This document shows positions 26,731-35,140 of a stretch of 64,000 nucleotides of DNA, piece after piece. Where the stretch lies: positions 19,138-83,137 of the forward strand of contig JBAXHD010000009.1 in NCBI GenBank assembly GCA_037139095.1, written 5' to 3'. Numbering within the stretch: position 1 is the stretch's first letter; the number at the start of each line of letters is the position of its first letter. The position numbers and the translations under genes are program-made. The notes under the pieces are model-generated. The model was not told where the DNA came from and searched no databases. It saw only the letters and a list, made by a program, of their open reading frames with translations. The DNA is from WLMZ01 sp037139095. GTDB lineage: Bacteria > Actinomycetota > Acidimicrobiia > Acidimicrobiales > Ilumatobacteraceae.

Positions 26731-27221
26731 TCGTCGGCCAGTAGGTCGTCGACCTTGGCCTCGCCGTCGCGGTAGCGGCGCACAAGTTCGGCGCTGAGAG
26801 CATCGATCGTGCCGAACAACTCGCGTCGCTCGCTCGAGCGGGCTTGCTCGAACGCTTGGAGGGCGTCACTCAGCGCACCGAGTTCGGTGTCGTTGAGTTC
26901 GGCGATGTGATGCGCCCCGAGGTTGCTGCACAGTTCGTCGAGTTCTATAGCGATCGGGTGATCGCTGAGGTCGACGGTGGGGCGAGGTGGGCGTGCCGGA
27001 CCGCTGTTGAGATGGCGGCCCAGAATGGCCGGCAGATCGTCGGACACGGTGCGGTCGTTGCCGTTGTTGCGTCGCTTCTGCTCGGCCGAAACGAGGTCGA
27101 GCCTTGCCTGCACCAAACGACGTACGTAGCTAATGGCATCTTCGGCGGCTTGCTTTTGTGCACGCAACTCGCGAAGGTCGGCGAGCGAAAGTGTGGTTGG
27201 GTCAACTGATGGGTTATTCAT
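26727..27221 (-). CDS. RsiG-like cyclic-di-GMP-responsive anti-sigma factor (candidate)
   Basis: 164 residues, mostly helical. The first helix carries the published RsiG signature E(X)3S(X)2R(X)3Q(X)3D exactly, as E27-S31-R34-Q38-D42 (segment AEDAISYVRRLVQARLD). A second helix has the same spacing at E125-S129-R132-F136-D140, with phenylalanine instead of glutamine. In Streptomyces, RsiG uses two such helices to bind a c-di-GMP dimer and sequester the sporulation sigma factor WhiG. The Shine-Dalgarno is strong and overlaps the MoaD-like stop. No WhiG-type sigma gene is in the window. The motif is seen directly; function is inference from the family. Confidence 0.72.
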   Translation of the reverse strand: MNNPSVDPTTLSLADLRELRAQKQAAEDAISYVRRLVQARLDLVSAEQKRRNNGNDRTVSDDLPAILGRHLNSGPARPPRPTVDLSDHPIAIELDELCSNLGAHHIAELNDTELGALSDALQAFEQARSSERRELFGTIDALSAELVRRYRDGEAKVDDLLADE

Positions 27222-27225
27222 AAAG

Positions 27226-27231
27226 TCTCCT
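27226..27231 (-). promoter_or_regulatory. Shine-Dalgarno of the RsiG-like gene, overlapping the upstream stop
   Basis: Minus-strand AGGAGA lies four bases from the ATG at 27221 and shares its first base with the stop codon of the MoaD-like gene (27231-27233), which supports translational coupling and fixes the start. Confidence 0.75.
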
Positions 27232-27473
27232 CAGACCGCTCCGCCCGAAACGGGCGGCAGAACAGCCACTTCGTCGCGGGCCGAAATGACAGTATCGGCA
27301 TCGGCCGATTCTCCGTTTACCCAGATTTTGCAACTGCTGAGCACGGCGCTGAACGCCGGGCCGTAACGATCTTGGGCTGTTGCCAGCAATTCGCCAACCG
27401 TGTGGCCGGGCAGGTCGTCGCGGCCGACGCCCGCAGCCTCTCTGGCAGATGCGAAGAGTCGCAGAATGGCCAC
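27231..27473 (-). CDS. MoaD/ThiS-family sulfur-carrier protein with extended tail
   Basis: 80 residues with the ubiquitin-like beta-grasp layout: ILRLFASAREAAG, then GHTVGELLATAQDRYG, CKIWVNGESAD and DEVAVLPPVSGG. Members carry sulfur as a thiocarboxylate on the terminal glycine. Here the diglycine is followed by Ala-Val before TGA, so the carrier would need trimming to become active, or it may not act as a sulfur carrier. No partner (MoaE, ThiG, MoeB) is nearby. First gene of the string 27473-22248. Confidence 0.82.
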   Translation of the reverse strand: MAILRLFASAREAAGVGRDDLPGHTVGELLATAQDRYGPAFSAVLSSCKIWVNGESADADTVISARDEVAVLPPVSGGAV

Positions 27474-27509
27474 GCACAGATCGTAGCGGTGGCGCTACCC
27501 TCGCCGTGG

Positions 27510-28124
27510 ATGCCTGCACAACGCGACGCCGAACTCTTGCCGACCCGACTCCTTGTCGCGCGTCATGGCCAAAGCGAATGGAATGCAGTGGGTCGCTGGC
27601 AGGGTCAAGCCGATGCGCCGCTCAGCGACGAAGGCATGCGGCAAGCCGCCGATGCCGGACTCGTGCTCGGCACCTTCGATTCGGTGTGGGCCAGCGATCT
27701 ACAGAGGGCCTCGCTCACGGCGAACATCATCGCCGAGATCATCGGTATCGGCCCGGTGCTTGTCGACCCGCGCTTGCGCGAGACCGATGTTGGGCCGTGG
27801 CAGGGATTAACTCACGACGAAGTCGAACAGGGTTGGCCGGGCTATTTGGCCGCCCATCGCCGGCCCGAAGGATTCGAGCCCTACGACGATGCGGCCGAGC
27901 GCATGATGGCAGCGTTCCGCGATATCGCTCAAGCCAACCCAGGTGGCGAGGTACTCGTGGTGAGCCACGGCGGCGCCATTCGCGCAGTTCGCCGTTTGCT
28001 CGGCGCAAGCGATGGTCGCATCCCTAACTTGGGTGCGAGCTGGTTTACGGTTCGCGGCGACAATGTCATCGCCGGTGATTCTGTGTTGTTAATCGACGCC
28101 GAACCCACCGGCACCGCCCTGTAG
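27510..28124 (+). CDS. Histidine phosphatase family protein
   Basis: 204 residues from the ATG at 27510. The phosphoacceptor histidine is in LVARHGQSEWN; the second half-site is RETDVGPWQGL; the second catalytic histidine is in VVSHGGAIRAVRRLLG. Broad family (phosphoglycerate mutase-like, including phosphatases acting on sugars, alpha-ribazole phosphate or glucosyl-3-phosphoglycerate). The length and lack of the mutase-specific insertion favour a phosphatase. It diverges from the MoaD-like gene across 36 bases. Confidence 0.87.
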   Translation: MPAQRDAELLPTRLLVARHGQSEWNAVGRWQGQADAPLSDEGMRQAADAGLVLGTFDSVWASDLQRASLTANIIAEIIGIGPVLVDPRLRETDVGPWQGLTHDEVEQGWPGYLAAHRRPEGFEPYDDAAERMMAAFRDIAQANPGGEVLVVSHGGAIRAVRRLLGASDGRIPNLGASWFTVRGDNVIAGDSVLLIDAEPTGTAL

Positions 28125-28154
28125 CGGGCATCTGTCGACGAAGGGAGTCCGAAC

Positions 28155-28745
28155 GTGAACAACGAGCTACGTCTTTTCGAAGACCACGAGTACACCGAGG
28201 CTCCTGTCGAAACCCCAACGGTCGAACCCGAACCCGAACCCGCGTCCGAGGTTGTGGCTGGCCCGTCGTTTGTTGTCGAGATCGAACGCTCTACGCGTCG
28301 CAAGCGAACGGTTGGCGCGCAACTGGTTGGCGGCGTGCTCAAGATCGTGATCCCGTCGTGGATGAGCCGAGTCGAGCAACAACATTGGGTCGATGTCATG
28401 AGTCGGCGGTTCGAGCGCAAGATCTCTACCGAACGGGTCGACCTTGTCGAGCGAGCGCTCACGTTGGCGCGCCGTTACGACCTGCCTCGCGCTCGCGAGA
28501 TTTCTTGGTCCGACAACATGTTGTCGCGGTGGGGTTCGTGCACGCCGACCACCGGTTGCATACGTATCAGCACGCGACTCGCCGCGTTTCCTGATTGGGT
28601 GCTCGACTACGTCATCGTGCACGAACTCGCGCATCTTGAGGTTGGTGATCATTCGGCCGAGTTCTGGCGTCTTGCCCACCGCTACCCGAAGGCCGAACGA
28701 GCGATTGGCTATCTCATTGCGAAATCGGGAGACGAACACGACTAG
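28155..28745 (+). CDS. YgjP-like (DUF45) zinc metallopeptidase
   Basis: 196 residues. The zinc motif HELAH (156-160) with a third histidine H166 (VGDHSAEFW) identifies the YgjP/M48-like family. An acidic-Pro N-terminal tail (about 1-40) precedes the conserved strand RRKRTVGAQLVGGVLKIVIP and WSDNMLSRWGSCTPTTGCIRIS. GTG start with AAGGGAG seven bases upstream. Bacterial YgjP substrates are unknown. The 3' end overlaps the convergent large membrane protein by 32 bases. Confidence 0.87.
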   Translation: MNNELRLFEDHEYTEAPVETPTVEPEPEPASEVVAGPSFVVEIERSTRRKRTVGAQLVGGVLKIVIPSWMSRVEQQHWVDVMSRRFERKISTERVDLVERALTLARRYDLPRAREISWSDNMLSRWGSCTPTTGCIRISTRLAAFPDWVLDYVIVHELAHLEVGDHSAEFWRLAHRYPKAERAIGYLIAKSGDEHD

Positions 28746-31242
28746 CGGGTGCTGATGACAGCATCACGCTTCCTGCCAGTAGTGCAACCATCAGCATCAC
28801 CATCAGCACCGAGAGTTTGCTGCCCGTAGTTTGTGGGGCGTTCTCAACTTGCTGGCTCGATGGCGAGGGCAGGTTCTTGAGGTACGAAGCGGCGGTCGTT
28901 GGCGTAGCACTGGGTGCTCTTGGTGCCGGATGCGTCGCATTTGGTGTGTTTGCAATGTTGGTGTCCGTATCGCTGTGATTCGCGAGCGTTGCAGGCGCCA
29001 TGGTGATGGTGCCGGTTCCGCCGAGGTTGATCACGGCTGGAGTTTCGGTGAGTTCTTCAACCGGCATCTGGGCCACAATCGTCGGCTGGTTACTCGGAAG
29101 GGGTGGCTCCACCGAAAGCCAACACGCTGCTCCAGCGACATCGAGGCCATATTGACCGAGTGCATCGGTGGTTGTGTTGAGGACGGTTCCGTACGCGTCG
29201 TCCGCTGTTCCGAAAGTCCCATCGGGCCCAGCGTTGGTTGAGCACACAGCAACCACAGGAATGTTGCTGACCGCTTGAGCTGACGTTCCATCGTCAACGA
29301 CGGTGCCGACAACACGGCGGGTTGTTGGGCCGGTCGCCTCGACATCGATGGGGGCGATCGACAGCACAACGGCAAGCAACGCAAACAATGTTGCAGCTCG
29401 CAGGGCGATTCGGCCAGGACTCGCCCCAGCACTGATCGGTAGGTTTACCTGACGAACGCCAACGTATGAACCGGCCATGCTCGCCCGAGCGGGGATTACG
29501 GCGCAGCTCTCAGCGAGCGCATTCAACGCCCACTGATCGGCATCGTAGAACTCAACGCCGATGCGCCATGCTCCGGCCAAGTCGGCACGAACGTTGCGGA
29601 TGACGCAAGGAATGTCAAGCGACGTAACGCCTGACTCGCTTGGCACGGTGAACGTCAGGCGATGCGTGCCGCCTTCGCGAATTCGTACTGACTGATCGGC
29701 GAGCAAGCCAGCACCGAACATCGTGATGTCCGATACGTACACACCGTATTCGTCAAGGCGAGCGGTGCCGGATGCCTGAAGGCGGAGCGCCCGCCGACTA
29801 TGACGACGCCATGCCAGAAGGCGCATTGAGTCGAGCGCAGCACCGAGCAGCCACAGCGCGACGGCCGTAAGACCAATCTGGATGTCTTTGTCCATTGGAC
29901 GAAGTGCGTGGGTGAACCGGTCAGAGATGCCGCGGATCAACAGCACGGCGTTGATCGCGATCACCAAGGCCATCGAGACCTTCATTGATCGAACAGAGTT
30001 ACGAACCCGGTCGCCTGGGCGCATGGCTCCGTTGGACAGCAGGGTCAGCGACGCCGACGACGTGAGGAACATCGGTAGCCAGAGATAAACAATTGCGGGA
30101 AGTGTCGGATTGAACGGAGCCTGTCCGGAGAGCAGCGCCCCGAAGACGATCGCAGCCAACAACACTCGACGAACACGGTCGGCCGATCGCATCGACCACG
30201 CTGCGAGCGCAAGACGATCACGAAGGCGGATGTGGCGAGCCCGAACAGCGCCATTCTTACCGACGAGCAACTGCCAGCCGGCGGCCGCCATGGCGGCGCG
30301 GTTTGCGGCGACTGCGGATGAGTCGATCAACGGCGTTTCGACGACGACTGCGACGCCCGACGCGCTGACAACTCGGATGCTGTCCGCTGCGAGGCGAGGC
30401 ATGAGTTCGAACAGCGTTTGCTGCCGAGATCCGTTGCCCAGCTCGAGGCCGGCCAATGCGCTACGACGCACGAGTGCTCCGCTGCCGGTGACGATGCCGG
30501 TGCCCCTGCGACCGAGGCCCGGGTTCAGCGCGGTGCGCTCAAAGGTGAGCTCATGGCGAGCGTTCGGCGCATCTTCCGAAGCAACGCCAGGTGCCGATCC
30601 GACAACACCTTGCACCACACCAATCGAGCTATCGGTGACCCAGTGCATCAAGGTGCTCACTGCGTCTGCTGCGGGCACGTCGCCTGCGTTCAGCAGCAGG
30701 AAGAAGTCCCGCTCCGAAGACGAAAGTGCCGCAGCCAATCCGGAGGGGTCGGTGGGTGCGGAGTCGTGGAAGGTTGCACCAAACTCGAGCGCAATCTGAA
30801 CGATGTCGGTGCGTGCTCCGAGGTCGACCACAACAGTGTTCGGAGGCGAAGCATCGAGTTGCAACGAAACCAGAGTGGCTCGAAGGTCTTGCGCAGTTCG
30901 GGCAGTGGCCACAACGACCACGTCGTAGTCGAGCTTCGTCGGTCGTGCCGACGTTGGAGCGATTGAGTCGTCAGTGCCGGAGCGCCACAGCGCCCACACC
31001 AACAGTGCCACCGTAGCGACGCCGGAGATTTCGAGTACGAGGGTTGGAAGGGCGAGCCACCATGCGACCACACCGCTCTTGCTGTGCAGCGACCACACGC
31101 TGCGCCAGACGAGATAGGCGACACTCACCACGAGAGCGACAATGCTGAGCTGACGGCCAACGCGGTGAAGCTGCGCTGGCTGCAACAATGTTGCTGCCTG
31201 ATCCTCTTGATGCTGCTGAAGTGAGTCTGTGGTCCGACTCAT
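28714..31242 (-). CDS. Cellulose-synthase-like pseudo-GT2 with PilZ and extracytoplasmic domains
   Basis: 842 residues from the ATG at 31242 (AGGA nine bases upstream). Order: two membrane helices (about 33-50, 60-86), a GT-A-like domain (105-330), four helices (360-473), a PilZ domain (478-580), another helix (614-632), an SdrD-like beta domain (640-715), a Pro/Thr linker and a final helix. The layout up to the PilZ domain is that of BcsA. PilZ c-di-GMP motifs survive as RRALR (483-487) and D505-x-T-x-x-G510. The catalytic motifs do not: DxD reads NAG (185-187), TED is lost near 275-281, and QxxRW reads ANRAAMAAAGW (313-323). Likely a c-di-GMP receptor or scaffold rather than a synthase. Confidence 0.7.
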   Translation of the reverse strand: MSRTTDSLQQHQEDQAATLLQPAQLHRVGRQLSIVALVVSVAYLVWRSVWSLHSKSGVVAWWLALPTLVLEISGVATVALLVWALWRSGTDDSIAPTSARPTKLDYDVVVVATARTAQDLRATLVSLQLDASPPNTVVVDLGARTDIVQIALEFGATFHDSAPTDPSGLAAALSSSERDFFLLLNAGDVPAADAVSTLMHWVTDSSIGVVQGVVGSAPGVASEDAPNARHELTFERTALNPGLGRRGTGIVTGSGALVRRSALAGLELGNGSRQQTLFELMPRLAADSIRVVSASGVAVVVETPLIDSSAVAANRAAMAAAGWQLLVGKNGAVRARHIRLRDRLALAAWSMRSADRVRRVLLAAIVFGALLSGQAPFNPTLPAIVYLWLPMFLTSSASLTLLSNGAMRPGDRVRNSVRSMKVSMALVIAINAVLLIRGISDRFTHALRPMDKDIQIGLTAVALWLLGAALDSMRLLAWRRHSRRALRLQASGTARLDEYGVYVSDITMFGAGLLADQSVRIREGGTHRLTFTVPSESGVTSLDIPCVIRNVRADLAGAWRIGVEFYDADQWALNALAESCAVIPARASMAGSYVGVRQVNLPISAGASPGRIALRAATLFALLAVVLSIAPIDVEATGPTTRRVVGTVVDDGTSAQAVSNIPVVAVCSTNAGPDGTFGTADDAYGTVLNTTTDALGQYGLDVAGAACWLSVEPPLPSNQPTIVAQMPVEELTETPAVINLGGTGTITMAPATLANHSDTDTNIANTPNATHPAPRAPSATPTTAASYLKNLPSPSSQQVENAPQTTGSKLSVLMVMLMVALLAGSVMLSSAPASRVRLPISQ

Positions 31243-31464
31243 GTTCTTGCGTCCTGCATAATCGTGCTGTCCCGCTCTTGGTCTGTATCGGTGTGATGTC
31301 GTGCGGCGCGAATGCCGCAAAGAGACATCGGCACGCAACGTCATGTCCTTGAGCAGTTCTTGTCGATTCGCGATTGGTGCCCGCCAGAGGGGTTGCCAAT
31401 GTCTTAACGAAGACCGTCCTGTTGAACGCCATCAGCGAGGGATTAGGGACTAACGTGCCAACCC

Positions 31465-32334
31465 GTGGGAACAGACAAGCGTGAACGTCAGAAGGCCAAT
31501 CGTCAGCTCAAGCTGCAAGAGATGGTGCGCGATGCGCGCAAGGCTCAGGTGAAGAAGCGATCGCTGCAGATCGGCATCGGAGTGCCGCTTGCGATCGCAG
31601 CTGTCTTCCTTTTGGTGTGGTTGACCGGCGGCGACAGCAGCACAAACAAGACGGTTACGCCAGCAACAACATCAGTAGCAAGCGCAGTCGGCGCCAGCTC
31701 AACTACTACTGCAGCGCCGCTCGTCACCGTGATTGGCACAGCGCCTACTCCTGATTCATCGGGTGCCTACCCATGCCCGGCCGCCGACGGTTCAGCCGGT
31801 CGTGTGGTTGTGTTCAAGGCCAACCCACCTCAGTGCCTTACCGACGGCAAGACCTACACCGCTGAGGTCGAGACCAACAAGGGCAGCTACACAATTGCGC
31901 TCGATCGGGCGAACTCGCCATCCAACGTGAACATGTTTGTGTATCTGGCTCGCTACCACTTCTACGACAACACTCCATGCCATCGCATCATCAAGGACTT
32001 CATGTTCCAGTGCGGCGATCCAACGGGCACCGGCTCGGGCGGCGCAGGTATGAAGGTGCCAGTCGAGGCGCCAAAGAGTGGCAAGTACGAACTTGCCTCT
32101 GTAGCCATGGCCAAGGTCGGCGGCGCCACCACCAACGACAGTCAGTTCTTTGTGGTCACCGGCGCCTCAGGCATTGGCCTGCCGCCCGACTACAGCTTGC
32201 TCGGCAAAGTAACCGCCGGGTTCGATACCACTGCACGCGCTATTGAAGCTGCCGCTGATCCGGCAGTGGCCTCAAGTGGCGTTCCACCGCTCGAGCCGAT
32301 CACCATTCTGAAGGTGACCATCACCGAAAGCTGA
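31465..32334 (+). CDS. Membrane-anchored cyclophilin-type peptidyl-prolyl isomerase
   Basis: 289 residues. A basic N-terminal tail, one transmembrane helix (about 36-54), a Ser/Thr/Ala linker (60-100), then a cyclophilin domain (about 125-288): PSNVNMFVYLARYHFYDNTPCHRIIKDFMFQCGDPTGTGSGG, ASVAMAK, NDSQFFVVTG and YSLLGKVTAGFD. The RIIKDFMFQCGDP segment includes the catalytic arginine. Cysteines are present near the domain edge (YPCPAADG, QCLTDG). Catalyses cis-trans proline isomerisation of exported proteins. GTG start at 31465. Confidence 0.9.
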   Translation: MGTDKRERQKANRQLKLQEMVRDARKAQVKKRSLQIGIGVPLAIAAVFLLVWLTGGDSSTNKTVTPATTSVASAVGASSTTTAAPLVTVIGTAPTPDSSGAYPCPAADGSAGRVVVFKANPPQCLTDGKTYTAEVETNKGSYTIALDRANSPSNVNMFVYLARYHFYDNTPCHRIIKDFMFQCGDPTGTGSGGAGMKVPVEAPKSGKYELASVAMAKVGGATTNDSQFFVVTGASGIGLPPDYSLLGKVTAGFDTTARAIEAAADPAVASSGVPPLEPITILKVTITES

Positions 32335-32340
32335 CGTGGC

Positions 32341-32358
32341 TCACCGCTCTCGCGGTGA
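32341..32358. terminator. Short hairpin between convergent genes
   Basis: TCACCGC-TCTC-GCGGTGA is a perfect 7-bp stem with a tetraloop, seven bases after the cyclophilin stop. A second perfect 7-bp hairpin (GGTTGGC-TCA-GCCAACC, 32378-32394) covers the stop codon of the convergent S51 gene. Together they look like back-to-back terminators, without long U-tracts. Confidence 0.45.
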
Positions 32359-32384
32359 CCCAAGTCTTCGTTCAGTCGGTTGGC

Positions 32385-33014
32385 TCAGCCAACCAGATCG
32401 CCGTGAACTTCTACTGAACCAACGCGCTCCCACGCAGCGTTGGCGTGCAGTAGCGCGCTGCCAGTTGGCATCACGCCAACAGCGAATCCTCGAGCCAATT
32501 TCAGCGAGCGATGAATGCGCTCAGGTGACCAGGTCTCGGCTTCGGTGAGCAACGCAAGTCCGTCCACCAGGGCGAGACCCAAGGTGAATGCGCCGCCGCG
32601 TGGATCGGTCATTGGATCGCACAAGCAGGCCGCGCTGGATCCAACCGCAGCGACGACGCCGCCGTTAGCAATGACCGATTCGAGCGCCTCAAACATCGCC
32701 GTGTTCTTGAGTACTGAGCGCAGATGTAGCGGCGAATCGCCAACGAGATACACCATGCGCGCGTGCTCGACTGCGTGAACATGCTGTGAGTCGTTGGCGT
32801 CGGCGCGGCGCAACACGAGGCGTCCGTCGATGGCAACTCCTAGTCGCTCGCCCCACACGCGGGCGCTGTCGATTGCCCGACTTGGGTGCTCAAACGCGTC
32901 GGCAGTAGGCAGAACGACCACTTCGCTTGCTCCCGCCGATGCGATGAGTCGGCGGTCGAGATCGTCGTTGGCGGTGAAGGGGCCGCCACCGAGCAGGGCA
33001 AGAGTTCCGGTCAT
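32385..33014 (-). CDS. Peptidase S51 / cyanophycinase-like protein
   Basis: 209 residues. Class-I glutamine-amidotransferase-like fold of the S51 type: LALLGGGPF start, VVLPTADAF, and the nucleophile elbow AAVGSSAACLC with S127 in place of the usual G-x-S-A-G serine, so the following glycine is alanine. Related enzymes cleave Asp-containing peptides or cyanophycin. The substrate here is unknown. The ATG overlaps the nhaA stop codon by four bases. Confidence 0.8.
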   Translation of the reverse strand: MTGTLALLGGGPFTANDDLDRRLIASAGASEVVVLPTADAFEHPSRAIDSARVWGERLGVAIDGRLVLRRADANDSQHVHAVEHARMVYLVGDSPLHLRSVLKNTAMFEALESVIANGGVVAAVGSSAACLCDPMTDPRGGAFTLGLALVDGLALLTEAETWSPERIHRSLKLARGFAVGVMPTGSALLHANAAWERVGSVEVHGDLVG

Positions 33015-34198
33015 GGGTCCTTACTGTACGCGACAGCGCGTAATGCCACGGTACCGATGAGGCCGGCGACGATTGAGGCGATGAGCACCCCGAACTTTGC
33101 CTGGCCGAGTTGGTCGGCGTGTGTGAACGCAAGCTCCGATACGAACAGACTGACCGTGAAGCCAATGCCGGCCACGGCCCCGACTGCACAAACTTGAGCG
33201 AGGCGCACACCCGTGGGGTACTCGGCAATCCCGGCACGCACAGCGAGCCACGAGGCGAGGGTGATGCCCACGGGCTTGCCAATAACGAGACCGATCACCA
33301 CACCCCAGAACGCATGTGAACTGAGCACGCCGTTGAGCAGCGAGTTGTCGAACTGGATTCCTGCGTTTGAGATTGCAAACAGCGGCACGATGAGAAAGCT
33401 GGTGAACGGATGCAGGCCGTGTTCGAGCCGCTCAACCACGCTTGTCGAGTTAGATCCGGCCGGAGCCGCAGTGGGCGCAAGCAGACCCATGATGACGCCG
33501 GCGATCGTGGCGTGCACCCCGGCCTCGTGCAGCGAGAACCACATCGCGAGACCAATAGCCACGAACGGCCACATGGCGGTGACATGCAGGCGGCGCAGCA
33601 AGACCGTGAGCGCCACCATTGCGGCGGCCGCCGCAAGCCACATCACCTCGATGCCGTTGCTGTAGAACACAGCGATCACCACGATCGCGCCGATGTCGTC
33701 GACGATTGCGATGGCGAGAAGAAACAGAGACAGCGACGGCGGCACGATGTGGCGACCGATCAACGCGATGACACCAAGCGCAAGCGCGATGTCGGTTGCC
33801 ATCGGTACTCCCCAGCCGTGGCTGGTAGCCCTACCTGAGTTGATCACTGCAAACAGCGCCGCGGGGATGACCATGCCACCGACGGCGGCGGCGATTGGCA
33901 GAGCGGCGCGCCGCAGCACGCGAAGCTCACCGAGCACGAGTTCGCGTTTTATTTCGAGCCCAACCACCAAGAAAAAGAGCGCCATCAGCCCGTCGTTCAC
34001 CCAATGCTTGAGTGAGAGTTGCAGCACATGGTGACCGAACGAGATGGACAGCTCATGCGACCACAACGAGTTGTAACTGTGAGGCGCCAGGTTGATCCAA
34101 ATGATTGCTGCCACAGCGCCGCCGACGGCCAGAATGCCACCCGCAGATTCGGTTGCTAAAAATTCTCGCAGGGGTCGAAGTGGTTCCCGTTTGGCCAT
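33011..34198 (-). CDS. nhaA: Na+/H+ antiporter NhaA
   Basis: 395 residues, close to the family norm. Typical segments are SIGFGHHVL-type N-terminus (SISFGHHVLQLSLKHWVNDGLMALFFLVVGLEIKRE is recognisable from start to IKRE), the paired aspartates in AIVDDIGAIVVIAVFYS, and about 12 hydrophobic helices. Exchanges cytoplasmic Na+ for external H+, giving pH and sodium tolerance. Coupled to the S51 gene. Confidence 0.95.
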   Translation of the reverse strand: MAKREPLRPLREFLATESAGGILAVGGAVAAIIWINLAPHSYNSLWSHELSISFGHHVLQLSLKHWVNDGLMALFFLVVGLEIKRELVLGELRVLRRAALPIAAAVGGMVIPAALFAVINSGRATSHGWGVPMATDIALALGVIALIGRHIVPPSLSLFLLAIAIVDDIGAIVVIAVFYSNGIEVMWLAAAAAMVALTVLLRRLHVTAMWPFVAIGLAMWFSLHEAGVHATIAGVIMGLLAPTAAPAGSNSTSVVERLEHGLHPFTSFLIVPLFAISNAGIQFDNSLLNGVLSSHAFWGVVIGLVIGKPVGITLASWLAVRAGIAEYPTGVRLAQVCAVGAVAGIGFTVSLFVSELAFTHADQLGQAKFGVLIASIVAGLIGTVALRAVAYSKDP

Positions 34199-34273
34199 CG
34201 ATGGAGCCTACGCGTCACGGTCGATCTCACTTCGGCTTCGACGAGTTACCCATTGGTAGGTATCGTCTCTGAA

Positions 34274-35131
34274 ATGAGCGACATCAAATCAGTAGGCATC
34301 TTGGGTTCGGGCATTATGGGATCGGGCCTCGCCGAAGTGGCAGCCAAGGCCGGATACACCGTCATCGTGCGTTCGCGCAGTCAGGCCACGGCTGATGCCA
34401 TGGTGGCCTCACTGGGCAAGAGCTTGGCCAAGCAGGTCGAGCGCGGCAAGCTTGCCGACGAAGAGCGCACTGCCATCTTGGGCCGAGTCAGCGCCACCGA
34501 TCATCTCGGTGCCTTGCGCGACTGCGACCTCATCATTGAAAGCGTCGTCGAAGACCTCGATATCAAGAAAGAACTCTTTGCCGAGCTCGAGCAGGTCGTG
34601 CAGCCCAACGCTATTTTCGCAACGAACACCAGCACCTTGGCCGTTGTCGAGTTGGCCATGGTCACGCAGCGTCCCGACAAGGTCTGCGGCATTCACTTCT
34701 TCAACCCCGCACCGGCCATGAAGCTTGTCGAGATCATTCGTCCGCTCACCGCCAGTGACGACACCATCGCCGCTGCCACCGCCTTTGCGGTTGCCTGCGG
34801 CAAAGATGCTGTCGAGGTCAAGGATCAGGCTGGCTTCATTGTCAACGCGTTGCTGTTCCCGTACCTCAACAACGCAGTTCGCCTGGCCGAGTCGGGCACC
34901 GCTTCGGTCGCCGACATCGACACGGCCATGAAGGGCGGCTGCAACTTCCCAATGGGTCCGTTCGCACTGCTCGATCTGGTGGGCCTCGACACGTCGTTGG
35001 CCATCCTCGATGCGCTCTACGCCGAGTTCAGCGATCCCAACTACGCCGCAGTGCCGCTGCTGCGTCGCATGGTGGCCGCTGGCATTCTTGGTCGCAAGAG
35101 TGGTCGCGGGTTCTTCGACTACGCGCGCTAG
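34274..35131 (+). CDS. 3-hydroxybutyryl-CoA / 3-hydroxyacyl-CoA dehydrogenase
   Basis: 285 residues from the ATG at 34274, giving the normal N-terminus MSDIKSVGILGSGIMGSG with the NAD-binding GxGxxG. The family signature FFNPAPAMKLVEIIRP and GFIVNALLFPYLNNAVRL are present, and length matches short-chain 3-hydroxyacyl-CoA dehydrogenases (Hbd/PaaH). Oxidises 3-hydroxyacyl-CoA or reduces acetoacetyl-CoA. An upstream TTG at 34253 would add seven residues and is less likely. Confidence 0.93.
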   Translation: MSDIKSVGILGSGIMGSGLAEVAAKAGYTVIVRSRSQATADAMVASLGKSLAKQVERGKLADEERTAILGRVSATDHLGALRDCDLIIESVVEDLDIKKELFAELEQVVQPNAIFATNTSTLAVVELAMVTQRPDKVCGIHFFNPAPAMKLVEIIRPLTASDDTIAAATAFAVACGKDAVEVKDQAGFIVNALLFPYLNNAVRLAESGTASVADIDTAMKGGCNFPMGPFALLDLVGLDTSLAILDALYAEFSDPNYAAVPLLRRMVAAGILGRKSGRGFFDYAR

Positions 35132-35140
35132 GCCCTCCGC

